From Colwellia chukchiensis (GTDB lineage Bacteria > Pseudomonadota > Gammaproteobacteria > Enterobacterales > Alteromonadaceae): 64,000 nucleotides of DNA. Made by a program: the position numbers and the translations under genes. Positions 45,806-54,207 of the stretch are shown piece by piece (positions within the stretch are counted from its first letter, which is position 1; every line of letters starts with the position of its first letter). Where the stretch lies: assembly GCF_002104455.1 (NCBI RefSeq), contig NZ_NBOC01000001.1, forward strand, positions 124,001 to 188,000, written 5' to 3'. The notes below the pieces were generated by a model, which was given only the letters and a program-made list of their open reading frames with translations, was not told the DNA's origin and ran no database searches.

Positions 45806-46087
45806 TTATTCGCTACGCGCTGTGACTTCCACGAGATGATAGCCAAATTGCGTTTTCACCGGTCCTTGTACTTGATTAAGCGCCGCTGAGAACACGACTT
45901 CATCAAACTCTTGCACCATTTGACCACGACCAAAAGATCCTAATGCGCCACCTTGTGCTTTCGATGGGCAATTAGAATGGGCTTTAGCGATGCTTGCAAA
46001 ATCTTCACCAGCGGCTATTTGTTGTTTTAATGTTAGACATTGCTCTTCAGTGTCGACCAAAATATGACGTGCTGACGCTCTTAACAT
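45806..46087 (-). CDS. ppiC: Parvulin-type peptidyl-prolyl isomerase
   Basis: A 93-residue protein consisting of one rotamase domain: RASARHILVDTEEQC, FASIAKAHSNCPSKAQGGALGSFGRGQMVQEFDEVVF and TQFGYHLVEV. No signal peptide, so it acts in the cytoplasm like E. coli PpiC, with the same length. Monocistronic, divergent from oxyR. Confidence 0.93.
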   Translation of the reverse strand: MLRASARHILVDTEEQCLTLKQQIAAGEDFASIAKAHSNCPSKAQGGALGSFGRGQMVQEFDEVVFSAALNQVQGPVKTQFGYHLVEVTARSE

Positions 46088-46369
46088 TGTGTTTCCTCTA
46101 TTATTTTACGGTGTAAAGTTGCAAAACCTTACCTTAATTCATAATCAAAAAAAACTGGCATCGTGCTTTTTTGCTGCCAAAAGCAGCGTAATTATTTTAA
46201 TTACAGTGCTCGTTAACTTACATAAGCGTGGAAAAATAGGCTATCGCATTATCGTGAGTATGCCAGTGGTAAAAGGCTATTAATATTATTGATTGTATAG
46301 TGATTCATTAATAGGTTAAGTTAATTGAAATCAAGGCACTTCTTTACATCATGAGCGAATGAGGCTGGC

Positions 46370-47263
46370 ATGTATTTACCGAACTTAAAGCATCTACGTT
46401 ATTTAGTGGCTCTGCACCAACATCAGCACTTTCATAAAGCGGCGCAAGCATGCTTTGTTAGCCAATCAACCTTAAGTAGCGCAATATTAAAGCTAGAGCA
46501 ACAATTAAATTGCCAACTGATAGAGCGTGATAATAAGTCGTTTTTATTTACCAACCAAGGCAACGCCTTTGTCGAGAAAGCGCGTAAATTGCTGGTAGAT
46601 GCCAATGATTTAGTTAGCTTTGCCAAGCAGCAAGGGCAAGCAGATGGCGGAGTATTTAATATCGGCTGTATTCCTACCATTGCCCCTTATTTGTTAACCG
46701 ACTTAGTGCCCGTTTGCCAACAAGCGTTAAAAAACTTGCTCATTTATTTTCGAGAAGATACTACAGACCAGCTTTTACACTTGCTAAAACAAGGCGAGCT
46801 AGATGCGGTAATCTTGGCGTTACCTATTGTCGACAGTGGTTTTGAAAGCCAAGTGGTTGGTAAGGACCACTTTTATGCGGCCGGCGCTCCTCAAGCTATG
46901 GCGAAGTTTCGTTTAGGGCAACACTATCAAAGTCTGCCTGAGCACAGTGTATTTTTACTGTCTAATGAACACTGTTTAACGCGCCATGCCATCGCCGCGT
47001 GCAACTTGGCTGATACTAGCCGAATCAACCCTTTTTCCGCGACGAGTTTGTCGACTTTAGTGCAGATGACCGCCTATCACCAAGGCTTTACTTTTTTACC
47101 AGAAATGGCGGTGAACAAAGGTTTAGGGAGGGCAGAAGGGCTAATAGTTGAGCCATTAGCCAGTAAAGTCTACCGAGAAATTGCCTTACTGCGGCGAGCA
47201 ACAAGTGCTAAAACCTCGGTATATCAAACACTTTCAGAAATTTTGCAAAATTTATTAAAATAA
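46370..47263 (+). CDS. oxyR: LysR-family peroxide sensor, OxyR-like
   Basis: A 297-residue LysR-type regulator. The helix-turn-helix is in residues 4-62 (HFHKAAQACFVSQSTLSSAILKLEQQL). The sensor region has Cys202 and Cys211 in EHCLTRHAIAAC; this nine-residue spacing equals that of Cys199 and Cys208 of E. coli OxyR. IGCIPTIAPYLLTDLVP and FSATSLSTLVQMTA also match OxyR. Peroxide would oxidise the Cys pair and turn on stress genes. The start is ATG. It lies close to MsrPQ and the glutaredoxin-like gene, although it is not in their transcript. Confidence 0.85.
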   Translation: MYLPNLKHLRYLVALHQHQHFHKAAQACFVSQSTLSSAILKLEQQLNCQLIERDNKSFLFTNQGNAFVEKARKLLVDANDLVSFAKQQGQADGGVFNIGCIPTIAPYLLTDLVPVCQQALKNLLIYFREDTTDQLLHLLKQGELDAVILALPIVDSGFESQVVGKDHFYAAGAPQAMAKFRLGQHYQSLPEHSVFLLSNEHCLTRHAIAACNLADTSRINPFSATSLSTLVQMTAYHQGFTFLPEMAVNKGLGRAEGLIVEPLASKVYREIALLRRATSAKTSVYQTLSEILQNLLK

Positions 47264-47405
47264 AGTGCTAATTTTCAAACTTTATTTGATCTTAATGCGA
47301 CATTAACTATAACAGAGTCACTGACATCATTTAGCAATAAGAAACTAACGCTTGGCGAATATTTCTTAGAACGCTAGGGATTAACTAACAATAATAGGAC
47401 ATTGC

Positions 47406-47957
47406 GTGTTTGAGCGAAGCGATGAAACGCTAGTAAAGCAAGCGCTGAAAGGCAAAAAGTCAGCTTGGATCACCTTAGTTAAGCGGTATGAGAAAAACTT
47501 ATACAACTATAGTTTACGCATGGTAAATAACCCTGATGATGCGATGGATTTAATGCAAGATGTATTTCTTGCGGTGTTTCGTAATCTCGCGGCGTTTCGC
47601 GGTGATAGCCCGTTTAAAGGCTGGCTCTTTAAAATTGCCCATTATCGTTGTATTGAGTTTTATCGGCGCAGAAAGCCAACCCAATCTATCGATGATGCGC
47701 CAGAGCAAGCCGAGACAGCAAGTGACGCCTGCCCTGTGGGAGATTTGTGGTCACATCAGCAGGCAAATATTTTAAACTCAGCCCTGCAAATCTTACCACT
47801 GAGCCAAAAATTAGTGGTGGAGTTAAAGTTTTTTCAGCACTGTACTTTTGATGACATTGCCCAGCAATTGGGGATCTCAGTCAATACAGCTAAGTCTCGT
47901 TTGTATAGTGCATTAGATAAGTTAAAACATCATTTGGAGATAGATCATGTCAAATAA
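47406..47957 (+). CDS. ECF RNA polymerase sigma factor
   Basis: A 183-residue sigma-70 factor with region 2 (YSLRMVNNPDDAMDLMQDVFLAVFRNLAAFRGDSPFKGWLFKIAHYRCIEFYRRR) and region 4 (LPLSQKLVVELKFFQHCTFDDIAQQLGISVNTAKSRLYSALDKLKHHL), with no region 3. GTG start with AGGA seven bases before. The following gene overlaps by 11 bases and encodes a membrane protein with the position and form of an anti-sigma factor. The signal and regulon are unknown. Confidence 0.92.
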   Translation: MFERSDETLVKQALKGKKSAWITLVKRYEKNLYNYSLRMVNNPDDAMDLMQDVFLAVFRNLAAFRGDSPFKGWLFKIAHYRCIEFYRRRKPTQSIDDAPEQAETASDACPVGDLWSHQQANILNSALQILPLSQKLVVELKFFQHCTFDDIAQQLGISVNTAKSRLYSALDKLKHHLEIDHVK

Positions 47958-48651
47958 AGAACAGTTAGCGCAAGAGCAAGCGTTTGCCGACTGGCTTGAT
48001 GGTAAATCAGATGATAGTCAAATTAACGCAGAGCCCGAGTGGCAACAGCGAAAAAATACCGTCAACACCCTAAAGGAGCATGTTGCTATGACAGCAGATG
48101 CAGACGTGCCAAGTTGGGATCGCGGCCGTGCCTTTGTCGGCAATAAAGTGCCTTTTTGGTCATGGCGCGGTTTACCCGCTTTGTCGATGGCGTTTTCTGT
48201 TTTTGCGTTGGTGTTAGTGTTATTTAAAGTGGAGCTAGTCGTACATGAACAAGGGCTGCTATTAAGTTTTGCCGGCAGCTCGACGCAAGTAACAGATGAT
48301 AAATTGGCAAAACTCGTTGATGCTAAGCTACAAGGCTTTGCTCAGAGGCAGGAGCGAATACTCGCCAGTTATGCTGCTGAAATTAAAGAAAAACAGCAAG
48401 CAAGTAACTTAGAGTTGGCAAGCTATATATTGTCGGCTTCGCGACAAGAGCGCCAAGAAGATATCAGTGATTTTATGCACTATATTACTGCGCAACGACA
48501 AGATGAATTACTCGAGCAAAACTTAAAGTTTCAAGCGCTTGAACAAGCAATTAAATATAACCAAGCTTATCAAAGACAAAATGTGACAGGCTTTGGCTTA
48601 AATCATGGTGATGTCAATCGCACACCTGCTAATTGGACTGCTGAGGAGTAG
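47947..48651 (+). CDS. Probable membrane anti-sigma factor
   Basis: A 234-residue protein. The first 70 residues are hydrophilic and cytoplasmic, and a single transmembrane segment spans about 77-95. The rest (about 96-234) is periplasmic and mostly helical, rich in Gln, Glu and Arg. The N-terminal part has no recognisable zinc-binding ZAS motif (His-x3-Cys-x2-Cys absent). The role is inferred from position, overlap and topology. It overlaps the sigma gene by 11 bases and is followed after three bases by the coiled-coil gene. Confidence 0.65.
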   Translation: MSNKEQLAQEQAFADWLDGKSDDSQINAEPEWQQRKNTVNTLKEHVAMTADADVPSWDRGRAFVGNKVPFWSWRGLPALSMAFSVFALVLVLFKVELVVHEQGLLLSFAGSSTQVTDDKLAKLVDAKLQGFAQRQERILASYAAEIKEKQQASNLELASYILSASRQERQEDISDFMHYITAQRQDELLEQNLKFQALEQAIKYNQAYQRQNVTGFGLNHGDVNRTPANWTAEE

Positions 48652-48654
48652 AAA

Positions 48655-49599
48655 ATGAAGAAATTAAAAAACTTTACCACCAAGATGATATTACCTTGTT
48701 TACTCGTTTCAGGGTTCGTAACTGCAGCAGAGCAAGAATATTCAGTGATGCGTCAACAACTATCGATCATGAGCGATATTTTTAAATCCTCGATGGCTGA
48801 TCAATCAGCAGCTCATGGCATGAAAATAAACCGTATTGATAGCACTTACCTGCGCGGCCAAGGGGTGGTATTTACCATTAGCTCAGGGGCTATGGGTCGG
48901 CAGTGGCATGAATATAATTTTAACTTTACCTTGCCTGAATTACCCAAGATGCCAGATATACCTGCTGCGCCGATAGCACCAGAGGTTAATCAAGAGTTTC
49001 ATGAAATGTTTGATATTGACGTAAATGAAACTGTTACTCAGGCACTAGGCTCAGCCGCTGCTGAATATGAGAGTGTCAGGGAAGCTTTGCAGCAAAACCG
49101 TGAGCAAGCTCGAGAGTTAAGAGAGCAGCAACGTGACTTAGCCTATAGTTTACGAGAAATTGCCCGCGAAAAACGTGATCTAAGCTACCAACTTGCCCGT
49201 GCTAATGATGACGATAAAGCAGAGCTCGAACAAGCATTAGCTAAGTTAGCTGAAAAAGAAAAAGCGCTACAAGATGAGCAACAATCTTTACATCAAATCG
49301 GCCAGGAAATGGCTATGGCGCAAAAAGCCAAGCAAGCTGCAAAGGCGAAAGCGCGTAGTGAGCAATATCAGCAACTTACGCAAAGTTTAGTCGCGACCTT
49401 ATGTTTATATGGTAATGGCCTAAAAGCGTTACCTAGCAATGAGCATGTCAGTATCATTGTTAAATCAGCAGGAGAAAAGTCAGAGCGAGGCTACCAAGAT
49501 AGAATTATGGTGTTTAGCCAAAAAGATATTGCCCGTTGTGCTAAAGATAGCATTAATGCACAAACACTGATGGAAAGCGCCAATGCTTATCAGTTTTAA
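48655..49599 (+). CDS. Periplasmic coiled-coil protein in the ECF sigma operon
   Basis: A 314-residue protein with a signal peptide (about 1-24). A proline-rich stretch (LPELPKMPDIPAAPIAPEV, about 92-110) precedes a long charged helix region (about 135-235, with REQARELREQQRDLAYSLREIAREKRD), almost certainly a coiled coil. A C-terminal globular part follows (ATLCLYGNGLKALPSNEHVSIIVKSAG ... RIMVFSQKDIARC). I do not recognise a named family. It is tied to the sigma/anti-sigma pair by spacing and may sense or modify the envelope signal. A strong terminator follows. Confidence 0.65.
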   Translation: MKKLKNFTTKMILPCLLVSGFVTAAEQEYSVMRQQLSIMSDIFKSSMADQSAAHGMKINRIDSTYLRGQGVVFTISSGAMGRQWHEYNFNFTLPELPKMPDIPAAPIAPEVNQEFHEMFDIDVNETVTQALGSAAAEYESVREALQQNREQARELREQQRDLAYSLREIAREKRDLSYQLARANDDDKAELEQALAKLAEKEKALQDEQQSLHQIGQEMAMAQKAKQAAKAKARSEQYQQLTQSLVATLCLYGNGLKALPSNEHVSIIVKSAGEKSERGYQDRIMVFSQKDIARCAKDSINAQTLMESANAYQF

Positions 49600-49657
49600 G
49601 GGTGAATAATATATTAAGCGCAGGTGGGGTTATTTAATTACAGCGCTAATGTTGATG

Positions 49658-49685
49658 AAAAAAGTCGCTACTAAGCGACTTTTTT
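49658..49685 (+). terminator. Rho-independent terminator after the ECF operon
   Basis: AAAAAAGTCGCT faces AGCGACTTTTTT with a loop of four; symmetric, so it can also serve the convergent gene. Confidence 0.92.
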
Positions 49686-49731
49686 GTTGATAAGCTACAG
49701 ATTAAAGCTAAGGGTTAACTTTTTGCTGCTC

Positions 49732-50235
49732 TTAGCTACTGCTTTTAGCGCGGCAGGTTGTTATTGGTTTTTTCGCTGTAACTTGGCTAATTAAATAGCT
49801 ATTTTCAGCTCTAGGGCTTTCATTATAAGATTTATTTTTGCCATCACTCTCTGCTGATGACAAGTCAAAAAAGGCCAGTATTTGTTGCAGCGTATCGTTA
49901 AATTTTGCCGCAAATTCAAAGATAGAGTTTTTTTTCTGAATGCCGTTTGGCGTTATTATGGCAAAATCGACGACTTCGATGCCAGCTAATGGTTTTACAG
50001 GCGCTTTGGGTAACGAGATGAATCCCTGACTTGGATAGGAAATAAAAACTTCACTCGTCAGGCTAGGGTAGGCACTATTGCCAGCTAAACTGGGTACTTT
50101 TGGCACAAGTTGATAGGCGCTGATACTTGCTAGCGCGTTGTTTATCGTATGAGGGGCGGCTAGTATATTGGAATTATATAAGCCAAGGGTCGACAAAAGT
50201 GTGATAGATAAGGTTATCTTTATTTGTTTGTTCAT
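49732..50235 (-). CDS. Secreted protein of unknown function
   Basis: A 167-residue protein with a signal peptide ending in LAA (about residue 27). The mature part is of mixed composition, with NALASISAYQLVPKVPSLAGNSAYPSLTSEVFISYPSQGF, and no recognised domain. The C-terminus (TTCRAKSSS) is polar. ATG 50235 is preferred: GGGGGAG precedes it by five bases, whereas the frame's upstream extension has no such site. No operon partner is evident. It could be a lineage-specific envelope or secreted protein. Confidence 0.5.
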   Translation of the reverse strand: MNKQIKITLSITLLSTLGLYNSNILAAPHTINNALASISAYQLVPKVPSLAGNSAYPSLTSEVFISYPSQGFISLPKAPVKPLAGIEVVDFAIITPNGIQKKNSIFEFAAKFNDTLQQILAFFDLSSAESDGKNKSYNESPRAENSYLISQVTAKKPITTCRAKSSS

Positions 50236-50611
50236 CTCAACTCCCCCATAATATTTTCGCAGCCTCAATCCTTGATGACGGCGCTATAGTACTAAATTGT
50301 TACAAATTAATATAGTGTGGTGTTGGCAATTGCGCGACAAAAATAAGATAAAAGGTACTGTTTTTCAGACCAACAGCGCAGTAACCACTGTAACAACAAG
50401 GCCGAGTCACTTTTCTGACTAAGCGTTGTGATAGTTATAACTGCTAGCTAAGCGCCTGAGCTAAGCATCTATTATAAGAACCCGATATCCGCAAATAAAT
50501 TTCACCATAGCGTAACGAAACTTAATCATGCTAACGGCTGATCGCAAACTTAACTAGCCCAAGCTGATGAAGAGCTTGGGCTTAGTTAGCATGGCTGAGA
50601 GTTATTGTTGT
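50236..50611. other. Intergenic region with competing hairpins after glcB
   Basis: About 375 bases without a gene. At the glcB end, GCCCAAGCT (50557-50565) faces AGCTTGGGC (50573-50581), extended by TAACTA/TAGTTA. An outer pair, CATGCTAAC (50527-50535) and GTTAGCATG (50585-50593), competes with that extension. No U tract follows on the minus strand. The rest holds the promoter of the secreted-protein gene but nothing else I can name. Confidence 0.5.
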
Positions 50612-52792
50612 TTAGTGAGCTTGAGCCACGCTTTTAAATAACGCTCTATTTTTATGCAGCAGGGGTTCGGTATAGCCATTAGGTTGTAAATGTCCTTCAA
50701 ACACTAAGGATAATGCAGTTTGAAAGGCAATATTATTGTCAAAATCAACAGCCATGGCGTGATATTGGCTGTCATTTTGATTTTGCTTGTCGACAACCCG
50801 CGCCATTTTTTTCATGCTGGCTAACACTTGCTCAGGTGTACAAATGTTATGTTGTAGCCAATTCGCCATGTGCTGACTCGATATGCGTAAAGTTGCGCGA
50901 TCTTCCATTAAACCAACGTTATTGATATCAGGAACTTTTGAACAGCCCACGCCTTGGTCAATCCAGCGCACTACATAGCCTAAAATGCCCTGAGCATTAT
51001 TATCTAACTCGTCGCTGATTTCTTGACTTGTCCAGTTGCTATGCTCGGCTAATGGTATTGTTAAAATATCATCCAAGCGCGCAGGTGGCCGTCGCTTTAG
51101 CTGTTGTTGTAATTTAAAAACGTCAACTTTATGGTAATGCAAAGCGTGTAAGGTTGCGGCGGTTGGCGAAGGCACCCAAGCCGTATTTGCGCCTGCCTCG
51201 ACATGGTTGATTTTTGTCGCCAACATATTGGCCATTTGATCCGGTACTGGCCACATACCTTTGCCGATTTGCGCCTTACCACTGAAACCGCAGGCTAGGC
51301 CAACGTCAACATTGTTGTCTTCATAAGCGCTGATCCACTTAGTTAATTTGATATCGGCTTTTCGTGCCATAACACCAGCTGCCATTGAAGTATGAATTTC
51401 ATCACCGGTGCGATCAAGAAAGCCAGTGTTGATAAAGACAACGCGCGCTTTAGCTTGATAAATACAGGCTTTTAGGTTGACACTGGTGCGGCGTTCCTCA
51501 TCCATAATCCCCATTTTAATGGTGTTGCGCGGTAGCGATAGTAAGTCTTCTGTGCGGTCAAATAACTCATTAGCAAAAGCCACTTCATCGGGGCCGTGCA
51601 TTTTGGGTTTAACTATGTAGATAGAGCCGGTGGCACTATTGGTTAAGGCATTTTTTTGTTTGACATCATAGCTAGCAATTAATGCCGTGATCACCGCATC
51701 CATGATACCTTCAGGTACCTCAAGGCCTTGCTGATCAAGTATCGCATTATTGGTCATCAAGTGGCCAACATTGCGTACAAACATTAAGCTACGGGCTTTA
51801 AGTGTCGCTTTACTGTCATTAAGTGTTTGGTACTCTATATCTTGGTGCATAGCACGGGTTTGTTGTTGGCCAGATTTTTCAAAGGTTTCCGTTAATGTAC
51901 CTTGATTTAAGCCAAGCCAATTTTGATAGGCAATGACTTTATCCTCAGCATCGACTGCCGCAACGGAGTCTTCACAATCCATTATCGTGGTTAGTGCAGA
52001 CTCGACCGCAATATCACTAATACCTGCGATATCGCTTTGCGCTATGGCGCTTGCTTGCTCAAATTCGATGATAAAATGTAAATCGTGATGTTTAAACACT
52101 AAGCCTTGTGGACAGTCTTTGGCTCCAAGGTAGCCGATAAATAATGCGGGCTCAACTAACTGGGTTACTTGATCGTTGTTTAATACAACCGTAAGGGTGT
52201 TATCAACAATGTGATAACCTTTGCTTTCGTGATGAGAGCCGGCTTGTAAAGGAATGGTTTGATCTAAAAAGTCGCGGGCAAAAGCGATAACCTTGCCACC
52301 TCGAACTGGATTATAGGCTTTATTCTTTTCTGCACCATGATCGCTACTAATAACATCTGAGCCATATAGTGCATCATATAAACTGCCCCAGCGCGCATTG
52401 ACCGCATTTAACGCAAAGCGGGCGTTCATAACTGGCACTACCAATTGTGGTCCAGCGATGGTGGCTAGCTCGGCGTCGACATTGTCAGTGCTAATGGTAA
52501 AGTCTGCAACTTCGGGCGCTAAATACCCAATACGCGTTAAAAACGCTTTATAGTCATTAAAATCAAAGTCACTTGCGGATTGCTGTTGATGATAGTCGTT
52601 AATTTGCTGCTGTAAACTGATGCGTGTTTGTAATAGCGCGTGATTTTTTGGGCTGAGATCGGCAATAATTTTCGCAAAACCAGCCCAAAAACTCGCTTCA
52701 GTAATCGCTAAACCAGGCAGTACTTGCTTGTTAACAAATTGATATAAAGATTCTGCAACTTGCAAGTTTTCAATGGTAATTCGTTTTGTCAT
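50612..52792 (-). CDS. glcB: Malate synthase G
   Basis: A 726-residue malate synthase of the G type (E. coli GlcB is 723 residues), condensing glyoxylate with acetyl-CoA to malate. Conserved blocks include DFLDQTIPL, MDCEDSVAAVDAEDKV, RGRSLMFVRNVGH-like sequence (here KARSLMFVRNVGHLMTN), MHGPDEVAF, MGIMDEERRTSVNLKACI and VDQGVGCSKVPDINNVGLMEDRATLRISSQH-type end region. It lies two genes away from a LysR regulator and close to aceA, so it acts in the glyoxylate shunt rather than with glycolate oxidase, which is absent here. A 15-bp dyad lies upstream. Confidence 0.96.
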   Translation of the reverse strand: MTKRITIENLQVAESLYQFVNKQVLPGLAITEASFWAGFAKIIADLSPKNHALLQTRISLQQQINDYHQQQSASDFDFNDYKAFLTRIGYLAPEVADFTISTDNVDAELATIAGPQLVVPVMNARFALNAVNARWGSLYDALYGSDVISSDHGAEKNKAYNPVRGGKVIAFARDFLDQTIPLQAGSHHESKGYHIVDNTLTVVLNNDQVTQLVEPALFIGYLGAKDCPQGLVFKHHDLHFIIEFEQASAIAQSDIAGISDIAVESALTTIMDCEDSVAAVDAEDKVIAYQNWLGLNQGTLTETFEKSGQQQTRAMHQDIEYQTLNDSKATLKARSLMFVRNVGHLMTNNAILDQQGLEVPEGIMDAVITALIASYDVKQKNALTNSATGSIYIVKPKMHGPDEVAFANELFDRTEDLLSLPRNTIKMGIMDEERRTSVNLKACIYQAKARVVFINTGFLDRTGDEIHTSMAAGVMARKADIKLTKWISAYEDNNVDVGLACGFSGKAQIGKGMWPVPDQMANMLATKINHVEAGANTAWVPSPTAATLHALHYHKVDVFKLQQQLKRRPPARLDDILTIPLAEHSNWTSQEISDELDNNAQGILGYVVRWIDQGVGCSKVPDINNVGLMEDRATLRISSQHMANWLQHNICTPEQVLASMKKMARVVDKQNQNDSQYHAMAVDFDNNIAFQTALSLVFEGHLQPNGYTEPLLHKNRALFKSVAQAH

Positions 52793-53047
52793 GGGGCACC
52801 TTTTTTAAAAAAGTAAGCAAGCTGTTTGAATAAACTACGCGCTTTAAAGAACTTATAGTTGCAATGTAAAAATATTAATCGGCTTATGCAATAGCACTGC
52901 GCGCGCTGATTGCTATATTAAAACGCCATGTGCAAGCATTTTAATAAAGTTCGAAGTTTTAAGTCTTTGTAAGTTATGGATTAAAAAGTTAAAGCAGCAC
53001 TTTTGAAAATAGGTGTATTCATAGTATTGTTTGTTACTATTATTATC

Positions 53048-53062
53048 ATTCATATCGTGAAT
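53048..53062. promoter_or_regulatory. Candidate LysR operator upstream of glcB
   Basis: ATTCATATCGTGAAT is a 15-base dyad (ATTCA-N5-TGAAT) with a T-N11-A core. It differs from the site upstream of aceA only at the three middle bases. A half site, ATTCAT, occurs at 53017-53022, 31 bases closer to glcB, about three helical turns away. Binding by the regulator at 54208-55143 is inferred. Confidence 0.5.
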
Positions 53063-53082
53063 GTTTGGGTGGGTTCTGCAAA

Positions 53083-53805
53083 TCATACCGCTAAGAGAAG
53101 ACTGGATAAAAAGTTAATGATAAACGGGCTGGTTAATGCGGTGATCACGGCAGAAACAATCAGCGCTAGTGAGCTATAGGCAGCATGTTGGTAGCTAATA
53201 TTGCTAACCGTTGCTGTGCCTATGGCATGACTTGCCGCGCCTATGGCTAAACCTTGTACTTTTGCAGAGTTTACGTTAAGAAACTTTAGCCAAGGTGGGC
53301 CGATAATGGCGCCAAAAATACCGGCCAATATAATCGCAAACGCAGTAATAGCAGTATTGCCATCGAGCTGGCCTGCGATTGCCAGTGCAATCGGTGTGGT
53401 GACCGACTTTAGAGCTAACGCCACCGCTATGCTGTGATCAGCGATGATAGCGATAGTGAGCAAAAAACTGCTGATAATGGCCGTGAAAGCGCCAATACAT
53501 AACACTAACAGGATAGCTTTCCACTGTTTTATTATGGTGCCTAAATGCTGATAAAGTGGAAAACCCAAGGCGACAACCGCCGGCTCTAATAATGCATTGA
53601 GCAGCCAGGCGTTTGAAAAATACTGCTCGAAGCTAATACCTTGCCAAAGCATAATGGCGATAAGGGCTAAAATAGTCATTAGCATTGGCTGTAGCCAAAT
53701 CAATCGCAGTCTTTGCTGTAGCCGGGCAAATAACTGAAACAATATAATGGTGCCACCGACCGCCAATATGGACGAAAACAGGTGGTGAGAAATAAAGCCT
53801 GTCAT
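53083..53805 (-). CDS. lrgB: LrgB/CidB-family membrane protein
   Basis: A 240-residue protein with about six to eight hydrophobic segments and the LrgB family stretch ALALKSVTTPIALAIAGQLDGN and GLAIGAASHAIGTATV. LrgAB/CidAB pairs were first described as holin-like modulators of autolysis. Other members transport small carboxylates: the Bacillus PftAB pair moves pyruvate and the plant plastid homologue PLGG1 moves glycolate and glycerate. Given glcB and aceA on either side, carboxylate transport seems likelier here. ATG 53805 is preferred over the longer frame. It follows lrgA after ten bases. Confidence 0.85.
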   Translation of the reverse strand: MTGFISHHLFSSILAVGGTIILFQLFARLQQRLRLIWLQPMLMTILALIAIMLWQGISFEQYFSNAWLLNALLEPAVVALGFPLYQHLGTIIKQWKAILLVLCIGAFTAIISSFLLTIAIIADHSIAVALALKSVTTPIALAIAGQLDGNTAITAFAIILAGIFGAIIGPPWLKFLNVNSAKVQGLAIGAASHAIGTATVSNISYQHAAYSSLALIVSAVITALTSPFIINFLSSLLLAV

Positions 53806-53815
53806 TATTGCCTGC

Positions 53816-54196
53816 CTAGTTTTTCTCTTGGCTGCACTGCTGATAGCAAAGCGCAACTAAGGTTAAAAGCAAGAAAGTTGTGGCAAAGGTTATGGCAATA
53901 ATAGTCAACCCAAATTGCTTTAGCAGCTCAAAATGGTTGATAATGCCAACACCGGCCGGCACAAAGCATACCGCCATATGCTTAATGCTCCAAACCACAC
54001 TGGCTTTGATCTGATCGGCGTTAAATAACCGAAAATGCAAGGTCAGGGTAAAAATAATCAGGCCGTACAGACTTGCCGGTAAAATAGGGGCGAGTAAAGC
54101 GCAAAGCTTACCTAAACCTAGACAAGTCATGATAGCAAAAACACTATATAACACCTGAGCCATGTGGTTTTTAAACATGGTTACACGCATGGCCAT
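53816..54196 (-). CDS. lrgA: LrgA/CidA-family membrane protein
   Basis: A 126-residue protein with four hydrophobic segments and the LrgA features LPASLYGLIIFTLTLHFRLF and FVPAGVGIINHFELL. It is the usual small partner of LrgB and lies immediately upstream of it. It starts 11 bases after the LysR regulator gene, so regulator, lrgA and lrgB are probably one transcript. Confidence 0.85.
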   Translation of the reverse strand: MAMRVTMFKNHMAQVLYSVFAIMTCLGLGKLCALLAPILPASLYGLIIFTLTLHFRLFNADQIKASVVWSIKHMAVCFVPAGVGIINHFELLKQFGLTIIAITFATTFLLLTLVALCYQQCSQEKN

Positions 54197-54207
54197 ATCG
54201 TTTCGTT

